The position numbers were made by a program, and so were the translations under genes. Of a DNA stretch of 64,000 nucleotides, positions 1 to 9,697 are shown in pieces. The stretch is from Diphasiastrum complanatum (taxonomy: Eukaryota > Streptophyta > Lycopodiopsida > Lycopodiales > Lycopodiaceae). Under the pieces are notes generated by a model. It saw nothing but the letters and a program-made list of their open reading frames with translations, made no database searches and was not told the origin of the DNA. Numbering within the stretch: position 1 is the stretch's first letter; each line of letters begins with the position of its first letter. The stretch is taken from the NCBI GenBank assembly GCA_029204225.1, contig CM055095.1:24906503-24970502 (forward strand), read 5' to 3'.

Positions 1-960
1 AGTCCAAAATCTTTCGTCTTCTGAAGATAGTGTAGAATTCGCTTTGCAATCCAGTGTGTCAAGCCTGGGTTCGTGATGAACTAGCTCATCCTAAACACAG
101 CGTAAGCAATGTTGGGACGTGTGTTATCTACTAGATATATCCGTGATCCAATTAGCCTCCTGTAAGGCTTGTGGAGCATTATTTCCTTTTCTTCATCAGT
201 CTTCGGACAATCTTTGTTTGTCAGAATTGTTCCTACAAGCATTGGGATGTTTTTCCCTTTGCAATATGTGATCCCGAAATCATTTAGGATCTTCTGGATG
301 TACCTGGATTGATGAAGGTATATCTTTCCTTCATCATAATCACAATCAGTTTGCAAGCCTAGATAGCATCTGGCTTCTCCTAGGTCTGTTATCTCGAAAT
401 GTTTTGAGATGTCGCTATTCACTCCGGCAATTAGCTCTTTGCTTCTGCATAGTATCAATGTGTTGTCCACGTACACAGCAACAATGATGATCTCCCCACT
501 TTGATCCTTACATAAACATTGTAATCAGCCATCAGTGGCTGGAAACCCAAGAATCGTAGAGCATGATCCTTCTTCTTGTACCATTGTCGCGCGGGTTGCT
601 TCAATCTGTAGATACTCTTGTGCATTCGGCATGCATAGGTGGGAAGAGATTTGCATATGTAACCCGGAGGTTGGTCCATGTACACTTCTTCGTCTAATTC
701 GCCATGCAAGAATGTTGTCTTCTCATCGACTATGTGAATCCTGAGATCATAAGCGGCTGCATATGCAATAGCAAACATAGGGACGAAAGCTTCACGACTG
801 GAGAGAAGTTCTCAATGTAGTCGATGCCTTACTTTTGAGAAAATCCCTCCGCTACAAGCCTGGCTTTGTACCTTGAAACATTTCCTTTCGGTCTGTACTT
901 CAGCTTGTATACCCATTTGCATTGCACTATCCTTCGCTTGTCTGGTACTGGCTGCAGTGT
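1..960 (-). pseudogene. Ty1/copia pol fragment: reverse transcriptase to RNase H junction
   Basis: This is the downstream part of a copia polyprotein, read leftward. Visible blocks in order are CKWVYKLKY and YKARLVAEGFSQK (about 830-930), a FLHGELDEEVYMDQPPGY block with YRLKQPARQWYKK (455-778), then MYVDN, a degraded form of the YVDD active-site box, and DLGEARCYLGL (81-476). LTHWIAKRILHYLQ of the RNase H linker continues to the window edge after an in-frame TAG. A TAA follows the first block and a frameshift precedes the second, so it cannot encode an enzyme. Its N-terminal continuation lies at 2346-2560, because the reading frame was split by the insertion at 966-2345. The family assignment rests on the conserved RT motifs and is secure; the lineage was not determined. 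Confidence 0.9.
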
Positions 961-965
961 CCATA

Positions 966-2345
966 TGTAGCGCAGGCATCCCAAAGGGAGCCGGGAACCA
1001 CGACTTAGCTTCCCAGCCTTCAACTCTTGCCATCCAAACCCACTTGACATACAAGCAGCCAACTCGCCAACGACGATCAGACTTAACCAACTTGAAGTTC
1101 CGAAAACCAACATTGAGATCCAACCTGGCGCCATGCCAGATCGGGGGTCCCGATGTGGGTGACTTCCCTCCAAGCAAGCCGTCCGACATACATCAAACTT
1201 AACCAACTCAAAGCTTCGTTACAAACGAGTAACATCCATTCCAAGCAAGCGGTCTGACTTACATCAGACTTAACCAACTGAAAGCTTCGTCACGAGCGCT
1301 GGAAGCCAACCTGGCGCCACGCCAGACTGGTCAGCCATAAATAGGTAACATCCACCCAAGCAAGCCATCCAACTCAGCCGACAGGTTAGAGCCCATTTCC
1401 CAAGAGCTTAACCCATTCACGTTCATGCAAGGAACACTCAAAACCGAGCCGCGACAGATATGAAAACAACCAGTTCCTGGACCAAATGGTCCCGAAAGCA
1501 TACCGCTGGCGCCACGGACCGAATGGTCCCGACGGCATACCGCTGGCGTCCCGGGATACGACCCTCAACTGTGTGCCAAGTTAAAAATTTTGAAAGCGGC
1601 CTTACAACTGGCGCTTTTACCGAACACTGAAACCCAGAAGGTAATCAGAGTCAGTTTGAGAAAAATCCCACTTTATTGATAAATCTGAGAAGGTTACATT
1701 TCAAGTGTGTGACCGACCCTAGTCTCCAGGGCGCTAGCATGCCAAGGCGAGAGCCATGACAACATTCCAACAAGGGAGGCTGAGACTTGGTTGGAGCTCG
1801 CCCTGAGTCGCAACCCGCACTCCCCTATAGTATTGGTGTGATTCGGCACCCCCCCTCATACCAAGCACTCTACCCAAGCTGGTAAAGCACGTTTTTCTCT
1901 CTCTAGGATTTTATCTTTCTAGAAAGTCATTTTCTCTCTCTAGATTTTATTGATCCCCAGGCTTCCTTTAATCATGCCTAGATCGTGTGAGGTGATTGCA
2001 CATCGATCTGAGCTCTCTGGACTCCGCTAGAACCGATCAAAGATTTTCAGCCATAGGAACTTGGCGCCGGCTGGATTCTGGTCACAGTGGCTTCGGGAGC
2101 GGCACCGGCGCCTTTGGCGTCGGGAGCAGCAAGGGCGCTGCTGGCGCCGGGGACATAGCTGGCGCCGATGGCGCCGGAAGTAAAGCTTGTAAAGGTAGCT
2201 TTACAACATCCATTCTAGTCACAGTGGCGCCGGGAGCGGCGCCGACGCCTTTGGCGCCGGGAGCAGCAAGGGCGCTGCTAGCGCCGGGGACATAGCTGGC
2301 GCCGATGGCGCCGGAAGTAAAGCTTGTAAAGGTAGCTTTACAACA
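966..2345 (-). mobile_element. Solo-LTR-like insertion, 1,380 bp, TSD CCATA
   Basis: The insertion is flanked by the 5 bp direct repeat CCATA (961-965 and 2346-2350). It begins TG and ends CA. On the minus strand it starts TGTTGTAAAGCTACC and ends GCGCTACA, the form of an LTR. Removing it together with one CCATA joins KKNEVW to TLQPVPDKR of the copia RT in frame, so both boundaries are exact. No second LTR copy, primer site or coding region was found inside, so a solo LTR left by recombination is the simplest reading; a non-autonomous element is possible. The interior holds GC-rich direct repeats around 990-1340 and 1480-1555, and a 137 bp tandem duplication at its minus-strand start. The minus orientation is inferred from the TGTTG start. 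Confidence 0.8.
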
Positions 2346-2347
2346 CC
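2078..2347. repeat. Tandem duplication, 137 bp unit, GC-rich
   Basis: Two head-to-tail copies (2078-2214 and 2215 to about 2347) differ at only a few positions. Each is dense in GGCGCC-type hexamers and ends with the same block, GGTAGCTTTACAACA. That block is the reverse complement of the minus-strand start of the surrounding LTR-like insertion. The duplication therefore repeats the 5' end (U3 side) of that LTR, including its terminal bases. Confidence 0.9.
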
Positions 2348-2560
2348 ATACCTCATTCTTCTTCATGGATTCGATCTTTTTGTTCATGGCTTGGATCCAT
2401 TTGTCCTTATTTGGACTGTTGATGGCTTCCTTGAATGCATAGCCAATCGGCCATTCAAACTCCCACCCGATGGCCGTAGCATGTTCTATTTCATACACAT
2501 CACCTCCCTTACATCTTGCAGTGCATTGAACCAGCTCAACACCTTCAATTACAGGATTTT
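2346..2560 (-). pseudogene. Ty1/copia pol fragment: start of reverse transcriptase domain
   Basis: Read leftward, this encodes EIEHATAIGWEFEWPIG, then AINSPNKDKWIQAMNKK and IESMKKNEVW, the usual entry into a copia RT domain. The frame leaves the copia at KNEVW and runs into the GC-rich insertion. Its true continuation is TLQPVPDKRRIVQ at about 960. The upstream integrase is not found to the right, so the element is also truncated on that side. Confidence 0.88.
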
Positions 2561-2622
2561 TGACACATTGATTTCAATCCTACTGATCACTCTACTTACA
2601 TTGCTTGATTATTAAAACTACT

Positions 2623-2626
<4 letters not shown>

Positions 2627-2666
<40 letters not shown>

Positions 2667-2687
2667 TCACTCACTCACTCACTCAGA
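2627..2687. repeat. Microsatellite (AC)n followed by (TCAC)n
   Basis: There are about 17 AC dinucleotides at 2627-2661. A short transition is followed by about five TCAC-type tetranucleotide units. It is a plain simple-sequence repeat next to the right edge of the copia fragment. Confidence 0.95.
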
Positions 2688-2689
2688 GG

Positions 2690-4045
2690 GCAATCCCAAA
2701 ACGACAGCTGGTTAGCATGCTAAAACTGCTTCAAATTGTCATAACTTTCTTATGCCATCTTTGATTCAAATGTTGAAGAAAGCAAAAATAATTTACTTTT
2801 TTTCCTTGCTACATTGACCATTTTTGGAGAACATGAAAAATCATTAATTTTCCTAGCCTATTATATGGCCCTTCTAGGCCTATTATTTGGCAAATTTCTT
2901 TCATTAGAAATACGTTTTCATTGGGAAGTCAGGATTCACTTGCTATAAGAACTTGGCATATAAGGATCTTGAATTAATCAACAAATAGAGTTTGCACACA
3001 ATGAACACTAGCTATCAATAACAAAGCTAGAAACTTGTTAACACTGGCAAGCGTTTTCAAAGGCATTAAGATTCAAAATCACTTGTAGATCTGATCTCCA
3101 TAAGCTCATTAGACCTGTAAAACAAGTGAATAAGCATTCAAGAATAGCAAGCCAACAACTAGAAAAAAAAAGAATCAATTTACTATTTGGCCAACAAACC
3201 CAATCAAAGAAAACGATGATGAAACGGTTGAAAACTGATGAATAAGAATCTTGGATTACTTAGAGATAAAAAATTAGAGCAGTTCTGATTTGATTTAGAT
3301 GTCAAAGTAGGTCTTGTAGACAACCATAGAGAATGCGAATGATTTAGGCATATGAGACGGTTGTGATATTCTTTGTTTTTGTCTAAAATGATCACCAACT
3401 CTAAGGAGTCAGCTACTAGAAGACTGTTTTTGGTCGTTTGATCTCTGTGAATACATTGATCGATCATCGTCTTCTCTTCAAACGTTCAGATGTTTATATA
3501 GCTATCAAACGATCTTTAGTTATTCTAATTATAGTTCGAAGAATCATTATCAGCCCTTGTACATGATACGTAGATCGGTCATTGGTGCATCGTAAAGATG
3601 TGAAGCATTAGAGGAGTTCTCAATATCAAAAAGACCCTTTAAGGAATTGCATGTAGAATAAAGAGAAATATCAAAATAAACACACAATTTCGTTTATTTG
3701 CTTGCCCCCACCACTCCCGAGGCCTCCTCAATTCCCAATGATCTAACCATAGTGTCAATAGTCACAATTAAGAGCTCTAAATTGTTCACAATCTAACTTG
3801 TCTAAAATCAAAAATACATTCCCTCCATTGGTTACGAGGAGGACAATCTTCTCATTGGATTTAGAATATGACTGCCATCCCCAAATTCGAATTAGGGCAA
3901 AAAGAAAAATCTATGAATATGCATTCTCTCCACTGGAATGAAAATATGAGCGCTATCTAGTTTTATATGAAGAAAATTCACTTTTTAGAATGTGAGTTAA
4001 TATGAATATTCTCTTATTGTCAGAATAGAAATTGTCTTCTCCAAA
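2690..4045. other. AT-rich stretch with no recognised gene
   Basis: No conserved protein motif, long ORF, tRNA or paired LTR was found. A short minus-strand ORF (3204-3467, 87 codons) has no recognisable domain and looks like chance. A TTTATATAGC box lies near 3490 on the plus strand without a convincing transcript behind it. The last few hundred bases may be intron leading into the coiled-coil segment that begins near 4021. Confidence 0.5.
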
Positions 4046-4219
4046 AGACCTTAGAGGAAAATGAACAACTTAAAAGAAATAATGAATCATTACAGAATAT
4101 AACAATCAATATCAAATCTGAACTAGAGCAAATGCGATTAATCTTACAATTTATTCGAATTGAAAACTTACAATTACTGAAGGATGTGAAATTGGCTAAA
4201 AAGAAGACTGGAAATAAGA

Positions 4220-4582
4220 TGTAGGAATTCGATGGGCCTTCAACAAATACAACTTAACCTTTCTGGTTCAGAGGTTGATACCATGTAGGAACTTTCTGGT
4301 TCAGAGGTTGCACCGTGATGCAACCTAACCTTTTTTGGTTCAAAGCTTGCACCAAAATCACGGAGCCTTTTGCTCCTTCTGTGAGCTGCGTTCCGAGATC
4401 CCGTCCCGGAACGCCTAGCTGCCCACGAATCCAAGTGCTCCCCCTTACCCACAAAGGGGCTAGTACCAGGGGACATTAAACACTTGGACATTTTCCACTT
4501 ATATACTCTTTGAATAAAGTCCCACTTCTACTTATTGAATTTCTTTGAGCGTGGGCTGTGGCTCCACTTTGCCGTTCCAACA
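4220..4582 (-). repeat. TRIM 3' LTR
   Basis: This LTR is 363 bp, starts TGTTGGAACGG at 4582 immediately after the polypurine tract and ends CCTACA at 4220. It is followed by the TAAGA target duplication. Confidence 0.93.
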
Positions 4583-4624
4583 CTCCCCCTCAAAGTGAGG
4601 CACAGGTCACGTGCTCTGATACCA

Positions 4625-4986
4625 TGTAGGAATTCAGTGGGCCTTCAATGGATACAACTTAACCTTTCTGGTTCAGAGGTTGATACCATGTAGGAACTTT
4701 CTAGTTCAGAGGTTGCACCGTGATGCAACTTAATCTTTTTTGGTTCAGAGGTTGCACCAAAATCATGGAGCCTTTTGCCCCTTCCGTGAGCCGCGTTTTG
4801 GGATCCCATCCCCAAATGCCTAGCCATCCACGAATCCAAGGGCTCCCCTTTACCCACAAAGGGGCTGGTACCAGGGGACATTAAACACTTGGACATTTTC
4901 CACTTATATCCACTTTGAACAAAGTTCCACTTCTACTTATTGGATTTTTTTGAGCATAAGATGTGGCTCCACTTGCCATTCCAACA
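4625..4986 (-). repeat. TRIM 5' LTR
   Basis: This LTR is 362 bp, starts TGTTGGAATGG at 4986 and ends TTCCTACA at 4625, directly abutting the primer binding site. It matches the other LTR over its whole length. Confidence 0.93.
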
Positions 4987-5160
4987 TAAGAAGCGAAAGT
5001 GACAAAGTTGCAAGGATATTCAAACGCTTTCAAAAGGAGTTATCGAAATTAAAGGATTCATGCATTCAAGTAAGCATATTCTGATTTTTGTAACTTGTTC
5101 ATTGACATATGGATTTATTTAAGCTATGGTGATATTCTGCTAACTATCTGTTTTTTTTGC

Positions 5161-5829
5161 AGATCTGTATTAGTAGCTCCTCGGAATATTATGGACAATG
5201 TTTCACTTGGAATGTCATTGGGCTCAATATTGACAAGCAAATCCACTGAGTGTATCATGATGAACAATAGGAGTTCAAATGTAAAGTGCAAAATAATAGA
5301 GTCTTTAATGGTGGACATTCAAATTTGTTTAGATAAGACTATAGTTCAGGGTGCTTGTAATTTTGCAGGTATTAACAGGAAAGCAAATGCAACAATATTT
5401 AAACTTATTAGAGAGGCTATTAAGCAAGTTCGAATTAGAAAAGTCTCAATCCCAAGGTCATATCACTTGAAGAAAGAGAGAGATACATTAAACATAGGTA
5501 TGCATAAGATCATTGGTACTCCATTTCATATTGTGGAAGTGTATAAAACTGATGGAAGATTAATATCCTATAATTCATCAAACAACTTATTTGTTGATCT
5601 AAATTACTTGCTGAGATACATCGTCACATTCTATGATATAACCTTTGAAAAGGTGAATGACAAAATAATCATAGTACTTAAGTTGGATGAGTCAGAAATT
5701 GTGAAAAGGCAGAAGATGGAGAGGGTTAGTATAACTCTCATGAATGGTGCATTATCACAAACAACGGACCAAGAAGATTTCAGATTCAGTGTCCAGTCCG
5801 AATATGGTGGTTGGCAGCGTTTCAGGTAA
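5161..5829 (+). pseudogene. Unknown transposase-like gene, middle exon (strand with first Asp)
   Basis: An open frame of about 220 codons follows a strong acceptor (TTTTTTTTGCAG, ending 5160). It runs to CAGGTAACT, a donor-like site at 5826. Visible elements are a short basic region (VRIRKVSIPRSYHLKKERD), a predicted beta strand with an acidic residue (DKIIIVLKLDESEI, about residues 195-208), and a Gln/Asp-rich linker ending in EYGGWQRF. Codon use is AT-rich, like the surrounding DNA. I do not recognise the family with certainty. The strand-Asp pattern followed downstream by a second Asp and CxxC resembles RNase H-fold transposases with a zinc insertion, of which RAG1 is the best studied. No third acidic residue or terminal inverted repeat was seen. 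Confidence 0.4.
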
Positions 5830-5906
5830 CTAGCCTCATTATTATATTAGATTCAATGGATAGTATTACTTCATAGTAAAGTAAGTTTGATTAGTTCTTT
5901 GGACAG

Positions 5907-6155
5907 GTGCTGAAGGAGGATCATGATATATTATCATGGATATTTTTAAGGACATCTTACCCTAGGATCATCAAGGACCATATGGATGGGGGATTTCTCA
6001 ATGTTCTAGGAGTTGGAGACTTCAATGTTGAATGGCACTTAACAAGTGATTTGAAAACATTGAAATGCATGTATAATGTCTCTCATGGTGTTTCATCTAA
6101 ACACCCTTGTTTGTACTGCATGAAAATGGCAAAAGATGTTACTAGGAGTACATGA
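5907..6155 (+). pseudogene. Unknown transposase-like gene, exon with Asp-x20-CxxC
   Basis: After an acceptor-like TTGGACAG (5899-5906) the frame encodes LKEDHDILSWIFLRTSYP, then VLGVGDFNVEWHLTSDLKTL, then HGVSSKHPCLYCMKMAKD, and stops at 6155. An Asp in the SDLK segment lies 20 residues before the first Cys of CLYC. In RAG1 the catalytic D708 lies 19 residues before the zinc ligand C727 of a CxxC pair, so the layout is similar. The junction with the preceding exon does not keep frame with the obvious splice sites, and the protein ends just after the CxxC, where copia LTR sequence begins. It is therefore broken. Function is not established. Confidence 0.4.
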
Positions 6156-6489
6156 ATTACTAGGGAGCTGAAGAAACAAAGTGTTTCGAGCCACAAAGCT
6201 TTGCTCGCTTTTGAGCTCAAGTTTGCGAAAACACAAGGAGCTGCCCAAATACAAACACTAGGACTGAAGACCCAGAGACAACGATAAAAGGTTCGTTGAC
6301 TGAAAGCCACTTGAACATGAAAGAAAAACATTCGTGGACCCAAGGCAACCTGATGACAAGGCCAAAGAGGGAGAAGAAGACACAAACACCCAAGGGGCAA
6401 CGGATCTCCACACGTCAAAGTACAAAGGAGATCACAAAAGCACAAGGAGAACATCATCCTCCAGAGACTAATAGGATACCATTGGAATG

Positions 6490-7016
6490 TGCCTAATCAG
6501 CCGTTCTTGTAATCTCTTGATCAACTAATTGTGTCCTCCTCTCTATATACATGAAGATCGTAATTATTGATTATGTAGATGCAAGGAATCAGGTTGGTTG
6601 TATACCAATGTAAGCTGAGCAGCGTGTAGCCACCTAATGTTCAAAAAGTTCGCTAGTAAGTGTGACAAGCTTTGATTCACGAAAGACAGAGTTTCTTTCA
6701 TGCTGATGCGCTGTGTGGTCTTTCACAACAACGCTTAAAGAATTTTCTGATAATGCAGTAAATGTTTTATGCAGATGAGTTTCTTGTCTTGAACATGATT
6801 GAATGATTTATTGTCTGGCAGTTGTATGTTTGTAGTCAGCTGGTTTAATCTCATTCCACACACTAGTTTTACCTTGTTGAATGCATAAGTAAATTATACG
6901 TATGTCAACAGTGTCTGTCCTCACCTGGGAGGATTGTAGATCCTGTCACAGAGGGCAGTAGACCCGAGGACAGAATCAAATTCCATCTGGGTTTGTTTTT
7001 GTAAGATTCTTCAACA
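6490..7016 (+). repeat. Ty1/copia 5' LTR, right end (start not resolved)
   Basis: The sequence ends TTCTTCAACA and is followed after one base by TGGTATCAAAGC, a slightly degraded initiator-tRNA-Met primer site. A TATA-like CTCTATATACATG lies near 6540. The left end is uncertain: no matching 3' LTR is present in the window, and the LTR may begin as far left as about 6137, directly after the broken transposase-like exon. Confidence 0.5.
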
Positions 7017-7017
7017 G

Positions 7018-7029
7018 TGGTATCAAAGC
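7018..7029 (+). promoter_or_regulatory. Primer binding site, initiator tRNA-Met type
   Basis: TGGTATCAAAGC differs by one base from the canonical TGGTATCAGAGC and sits one base after the LTR end. Confidence 0.75.
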
Positions 7030-7124
7030 GAAACAATTCGTGTCTGGATATCAATTGTGCCTTGAGCGAAGATTTTTCAACAATATGGTGGAGTAGAAAG
7101 CCCAATCTGACGCACGTTTAGAGC

Positions 7125-7710
7125 TTTGGCTGTGCAGTTTATGCACACGTTCTAGACAAGTTTCGAAAGAAGCTCGATGAGAAAGTTGAACAAGGATACC
7201 TTATCGAGGGTATGACAACTATTCGTCATACTACAGGATCTACATGCCAGAGATGAATCAAGTGAAGGCAGTCAGAGACGTCAAGTTTGACGAGACCAGA
7301 ACAATGGCCGATGATGATTCAACCAGCTATAAAATCTTAGGAAAGTAGTACTACGACCTGCCAACCATGACAGAGGGAGCAGAACTTTGAACACTCATAC
7401 GAAGATGTTCGAATTCCACATGAGCTGAGCGATGAATCAGACGAGAAAAGGACATCAAACATGCCTGTAGCTAGAACCCCCGTAAATCGAATTGGTTCTG
7501 GACCTAGCCGCAGAGATAAAGACAAAGGCATTGCAATACTTGAAGAATCTCCAAGGAGATCAACAAGAGAACGAAGAGCGCCAGCTAGCAGATTCATGTT
7601 AGGCATCTCGGCTTCGACATTCGAAGAGTTCTGTGGATTCAGTGAAGAGCATCAAATAATGGTTGTAATGAAGGAATTGTGTAGCATATTAGTGACTTAT
7701 GTATATGCTA
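7125..7710 (+). pseudogene. Ty1/copia pol fragment: post-integrase linker
   Basis: Starting only about 95 bases after the primer site, the sequence encodes FGCAVYAHVLDKFRKKLDEK. In a shifted frame it continues with YYRIYMPEMNQ and VKAVRDVKFDETRT, the segment after the copia integrase core. Then, from 7461, comes RRSTRERRAPASRFMLG, the Arg-rich linker that precedes the RT. Gag, protease and the integrase core are missing between primer site and linker, and no RT follows. This is an internally deleted and 3'-truncated element in the same orientation as the LTR at 6490-7016. Confidence 0.8.
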
Positions 7711-8549
7711 ACTACCAGAATAGTTGAAAATGCTGAACATCAGAGAGGTTAGGAAACACCAAATGCATGCAGGGCGCTGGTAGTCTAAAATTAGCAATAT
7801 AACAAGTGTGGAATCACTTTACAACCCATGAACCACAAGCATGGGTCTGAATCGCCAATACAGGTTTGATTTACCCACACACAAATACAGAGGTCTGCAA
7901 ATGCACGTACAAATCTAAGCAGCGCCCACAAATATGAAGTACTAAGTAGGTGCTGCAGAATGCTCGCCACCTTGTAGTTATTGAAACAGGTCTACAAATC
8001 GCTGGTACACTGGCTATAGTTGCTAATACAGAGGACTAGTGCACTTCAGGATTCGAAAATCAACGACTACGCAGTGCAGGCTGCAAATGATCAGCGATGT
8101 CAGACTTCCAACATCGGCCTGTATCTGCACGTATCTGACAGGAGAAAACAGCGACTATTCGGCAAGAAGATTTTCGCCCATGTGGTAGAAATTGCGCCTA
8201 TTTTCTAGACTCAACATTTGCATCTGATGTTGGTTCTGTGCTCCCTACTGCCTAGGAAAATTTTGCCTATCATTATTGCAGTGTGTCTTTTTTACTTAAC
8301 AAAATCAATGGCAGTTTGCCTGAGAATGTGCACCATACAAGGGTTTGAATCCATGCCTTTCATGTTGCAAGAAAGATGGCTTCTCTGGGTGCCCACTGGC
8401 AAGAGAAATTGTTTTGTTTTGATACCACTACGCATATACTAGGTTTTAGATGATTTAGAACTAGTAGATTAATAAGATAAAACATTAAATTAAAGATAGT
8501 TCATCCATCCAATAATTGAAAAGATCGTTCATCCATCCAATATGTAGTA
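7711..8549. other. No recognised gene
   Basis: Two short plus-strand ORFs (8020-8208, 8218-8442) have no domain or codon signal that separates them from chance. Nothing repeated or structured was seen. Confidence 0.5.
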
Positions 8550-8711
8550 GGTAATGGCCATTACCATAAACAATCCGAAACCCGGCGGCGAATGGCCATT
8601 GGAAGGGCCATTACCATAAATAATCCAGGACCCGGCAGCGAGTGGCAGAGGCCACAAACTGTCCGAGGACCGGATTATTTGTGGTAATGCCCCGACCAAT
8701 GGACCATTACC
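8550..8711. mobile_element. Foldback / MITE-like element, 162 bp
   Basis: It begins GGTAATGGCCATTACCAT and ends ATGGACCATTACC. The left side contains two related copies of an arm (8550-8586 and 8588-8633) with the core CATTACCATAAA.AATCC. The right side carries its reverse complement around GGATTATTTGTGGTAATG (8672-8690). The arms would fold into a long imperfect hairpin. No clear target-site duplication was found, so classification beyond foldback repeat is open. Confidence 0.55.
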
Positions 8712-8934
8712 TCACGTAATTGTCGTTCTACTGATTTTTTTAGACCTCTCCCTCTCTCACCCTCTCTCAATTTCTCTATTTTCATCTTTCTCGTTATCTC
8801 TGTTTTGTACTCTTTATCTCTGTTTCGTACTGACTGAGTCCCCTTTCAGTTATTTAAATAAATATCTCTATTTTTAGCTCTCTGTTTCTCTGTTCTTTAC
8901 TCTGTCTAAACATCTTCTGAAGCAAGCATTCGAC

Positions 8935-9638
8935 AATGGACGGGTGAAAGATGTGGTGATAATCAAAAACCAAAGAAGCTGCAAAAAACAAAAGAGTGGA
9001 CTAGAAAAGACAACAAAAACAAAGCCAGAGCCTTGATCCTTCTGAGCATATGTGACAACCAGCTACTTCATGTTAGCAAGGCTAACATTGCAGCAGAAGC
9101 GTGGAAGGGGATGCAAGCAACATTTGAAGAAAAGACTGTAGCAAATCAACTTCATCTACGAAAGAAGCTCATGCTGCTAAAAATGTCAGAAGGAGAACCT
9201 ATGGCAGATCATTTCTTAAAGCTTCAAGCAATTATTGACCAGACGGCTGTAATTGGATCAAAGATAAAATAGGATGAAGCTCTTGTATTACTGCTTCATA
9301 GTCTGCCAGAGTCTTATGCTCAATTTGCCTCCATTTTTGGAAGCATTAGTCATACTCATGACATTACAAGCATCAAGACAACTCTGCTTCAAGAAGAACT
9401 AAGGCGCAAAGATCTATCCTCTGAAGGCTATCACAATGGGCATGACACTGCCTTTTATGTGGCAAGCAAGAGAAACTCATTCAAAAGCAAGGGAGAGCAC
9501 AACAAAGAGGAAGGAGCCACATGCAACTACTGTGGAAAAACTGGCCATTTTGCAAAGAAGTGCTGGAAGAAGGCCTATGATGAAAAAACAAATCAAGAAA
9601 CTACCATGTTAACTGAAGAAGAGGAAGTAGTTGTGTAG
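8935..9638 (+). pseudogene. Ty1/copia gag with zinc knuckle, in-frame stop
   Basis: This encodes the UBN2-type gag of copia elements. It opens with RKDNKNKARALILLSICDN, followed by AAEAWKGMQATFEEKT and HLRKKLMLLKMSEGEPM. After an in-frame TAG (9270-9272) the same frame continues with LHSLPESYAQFAS and ends with the CCHC knuckle CNYCGKTGHFAKKC (about 9523-9564). The frame stops at a TAG after an acidic tail. No protease or pol follows, only a polypurine tract and LTR start. The nominal start is uncertain because no good ATG precedes the conserved part. Confidence 0.88.
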
Positions 9639-9697
9639 CTCTTTAGAATTTAATGATGTATGTAACTTCTTGTAGATGCTAAAGTCAAGGTTATTCA

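Larger units (their letters stand above)
4215..4991 (-). mobile_element. Complete TRIM (miniature LTR retrotransposon), 767 bp, TSD TAAGA
   Basis: Two LTRs (4625-4986, 362 bp; 4220-4582, 363 bp) flank an internal region of only 42 bp. The element is bounded by TAAGA at 4215-4219 and 4987-4991. On the minus strand each LTR starts TGTTGGAA and ends CCTACA. The internal region holds a 12 nt primer site, TGGTATCAGAGC (4624 to 4613), complementary to initiator tRNA-Met. A spacer of about 18 nt follows, then the polypurine tract TTTGAGGGGGAG (4594 to 4583) touching the 3' LTR. There is no coding capacity, so it must have moved with proteins from an autonomous element, presumably copia-like given the primer. 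The LTRs differ at several dozen positions, so it is not recent. Confidence 0.95.
4021..5069 (+). pseudogene. Coiled-coil coding segment split by a TRIM
   Basis: After an intron-like acceptor (TTATTGTCAG near 4021) an open frame encodes a charged heptad-rich stretch. Fragments include LEENEQLKRNNESLQN and ELEQMRLILQFIRIENLQLL, followed by LAKKKTGNK. The TRIM at 4220-4986 interrupts it. Joining the flanks with one TSD copy gives KKRK and then TGA, while a +1 frame continues with KVARIFKRFQKELSKLKDS up to a GTAAGC donor-like site at 5070. Either a frameshift has occurred or two frames belong to different exons. It is probably the N-terminal part of the gene continued at 5161-6155. No named family was recognised for this segment. 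Confidence 0.45.
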
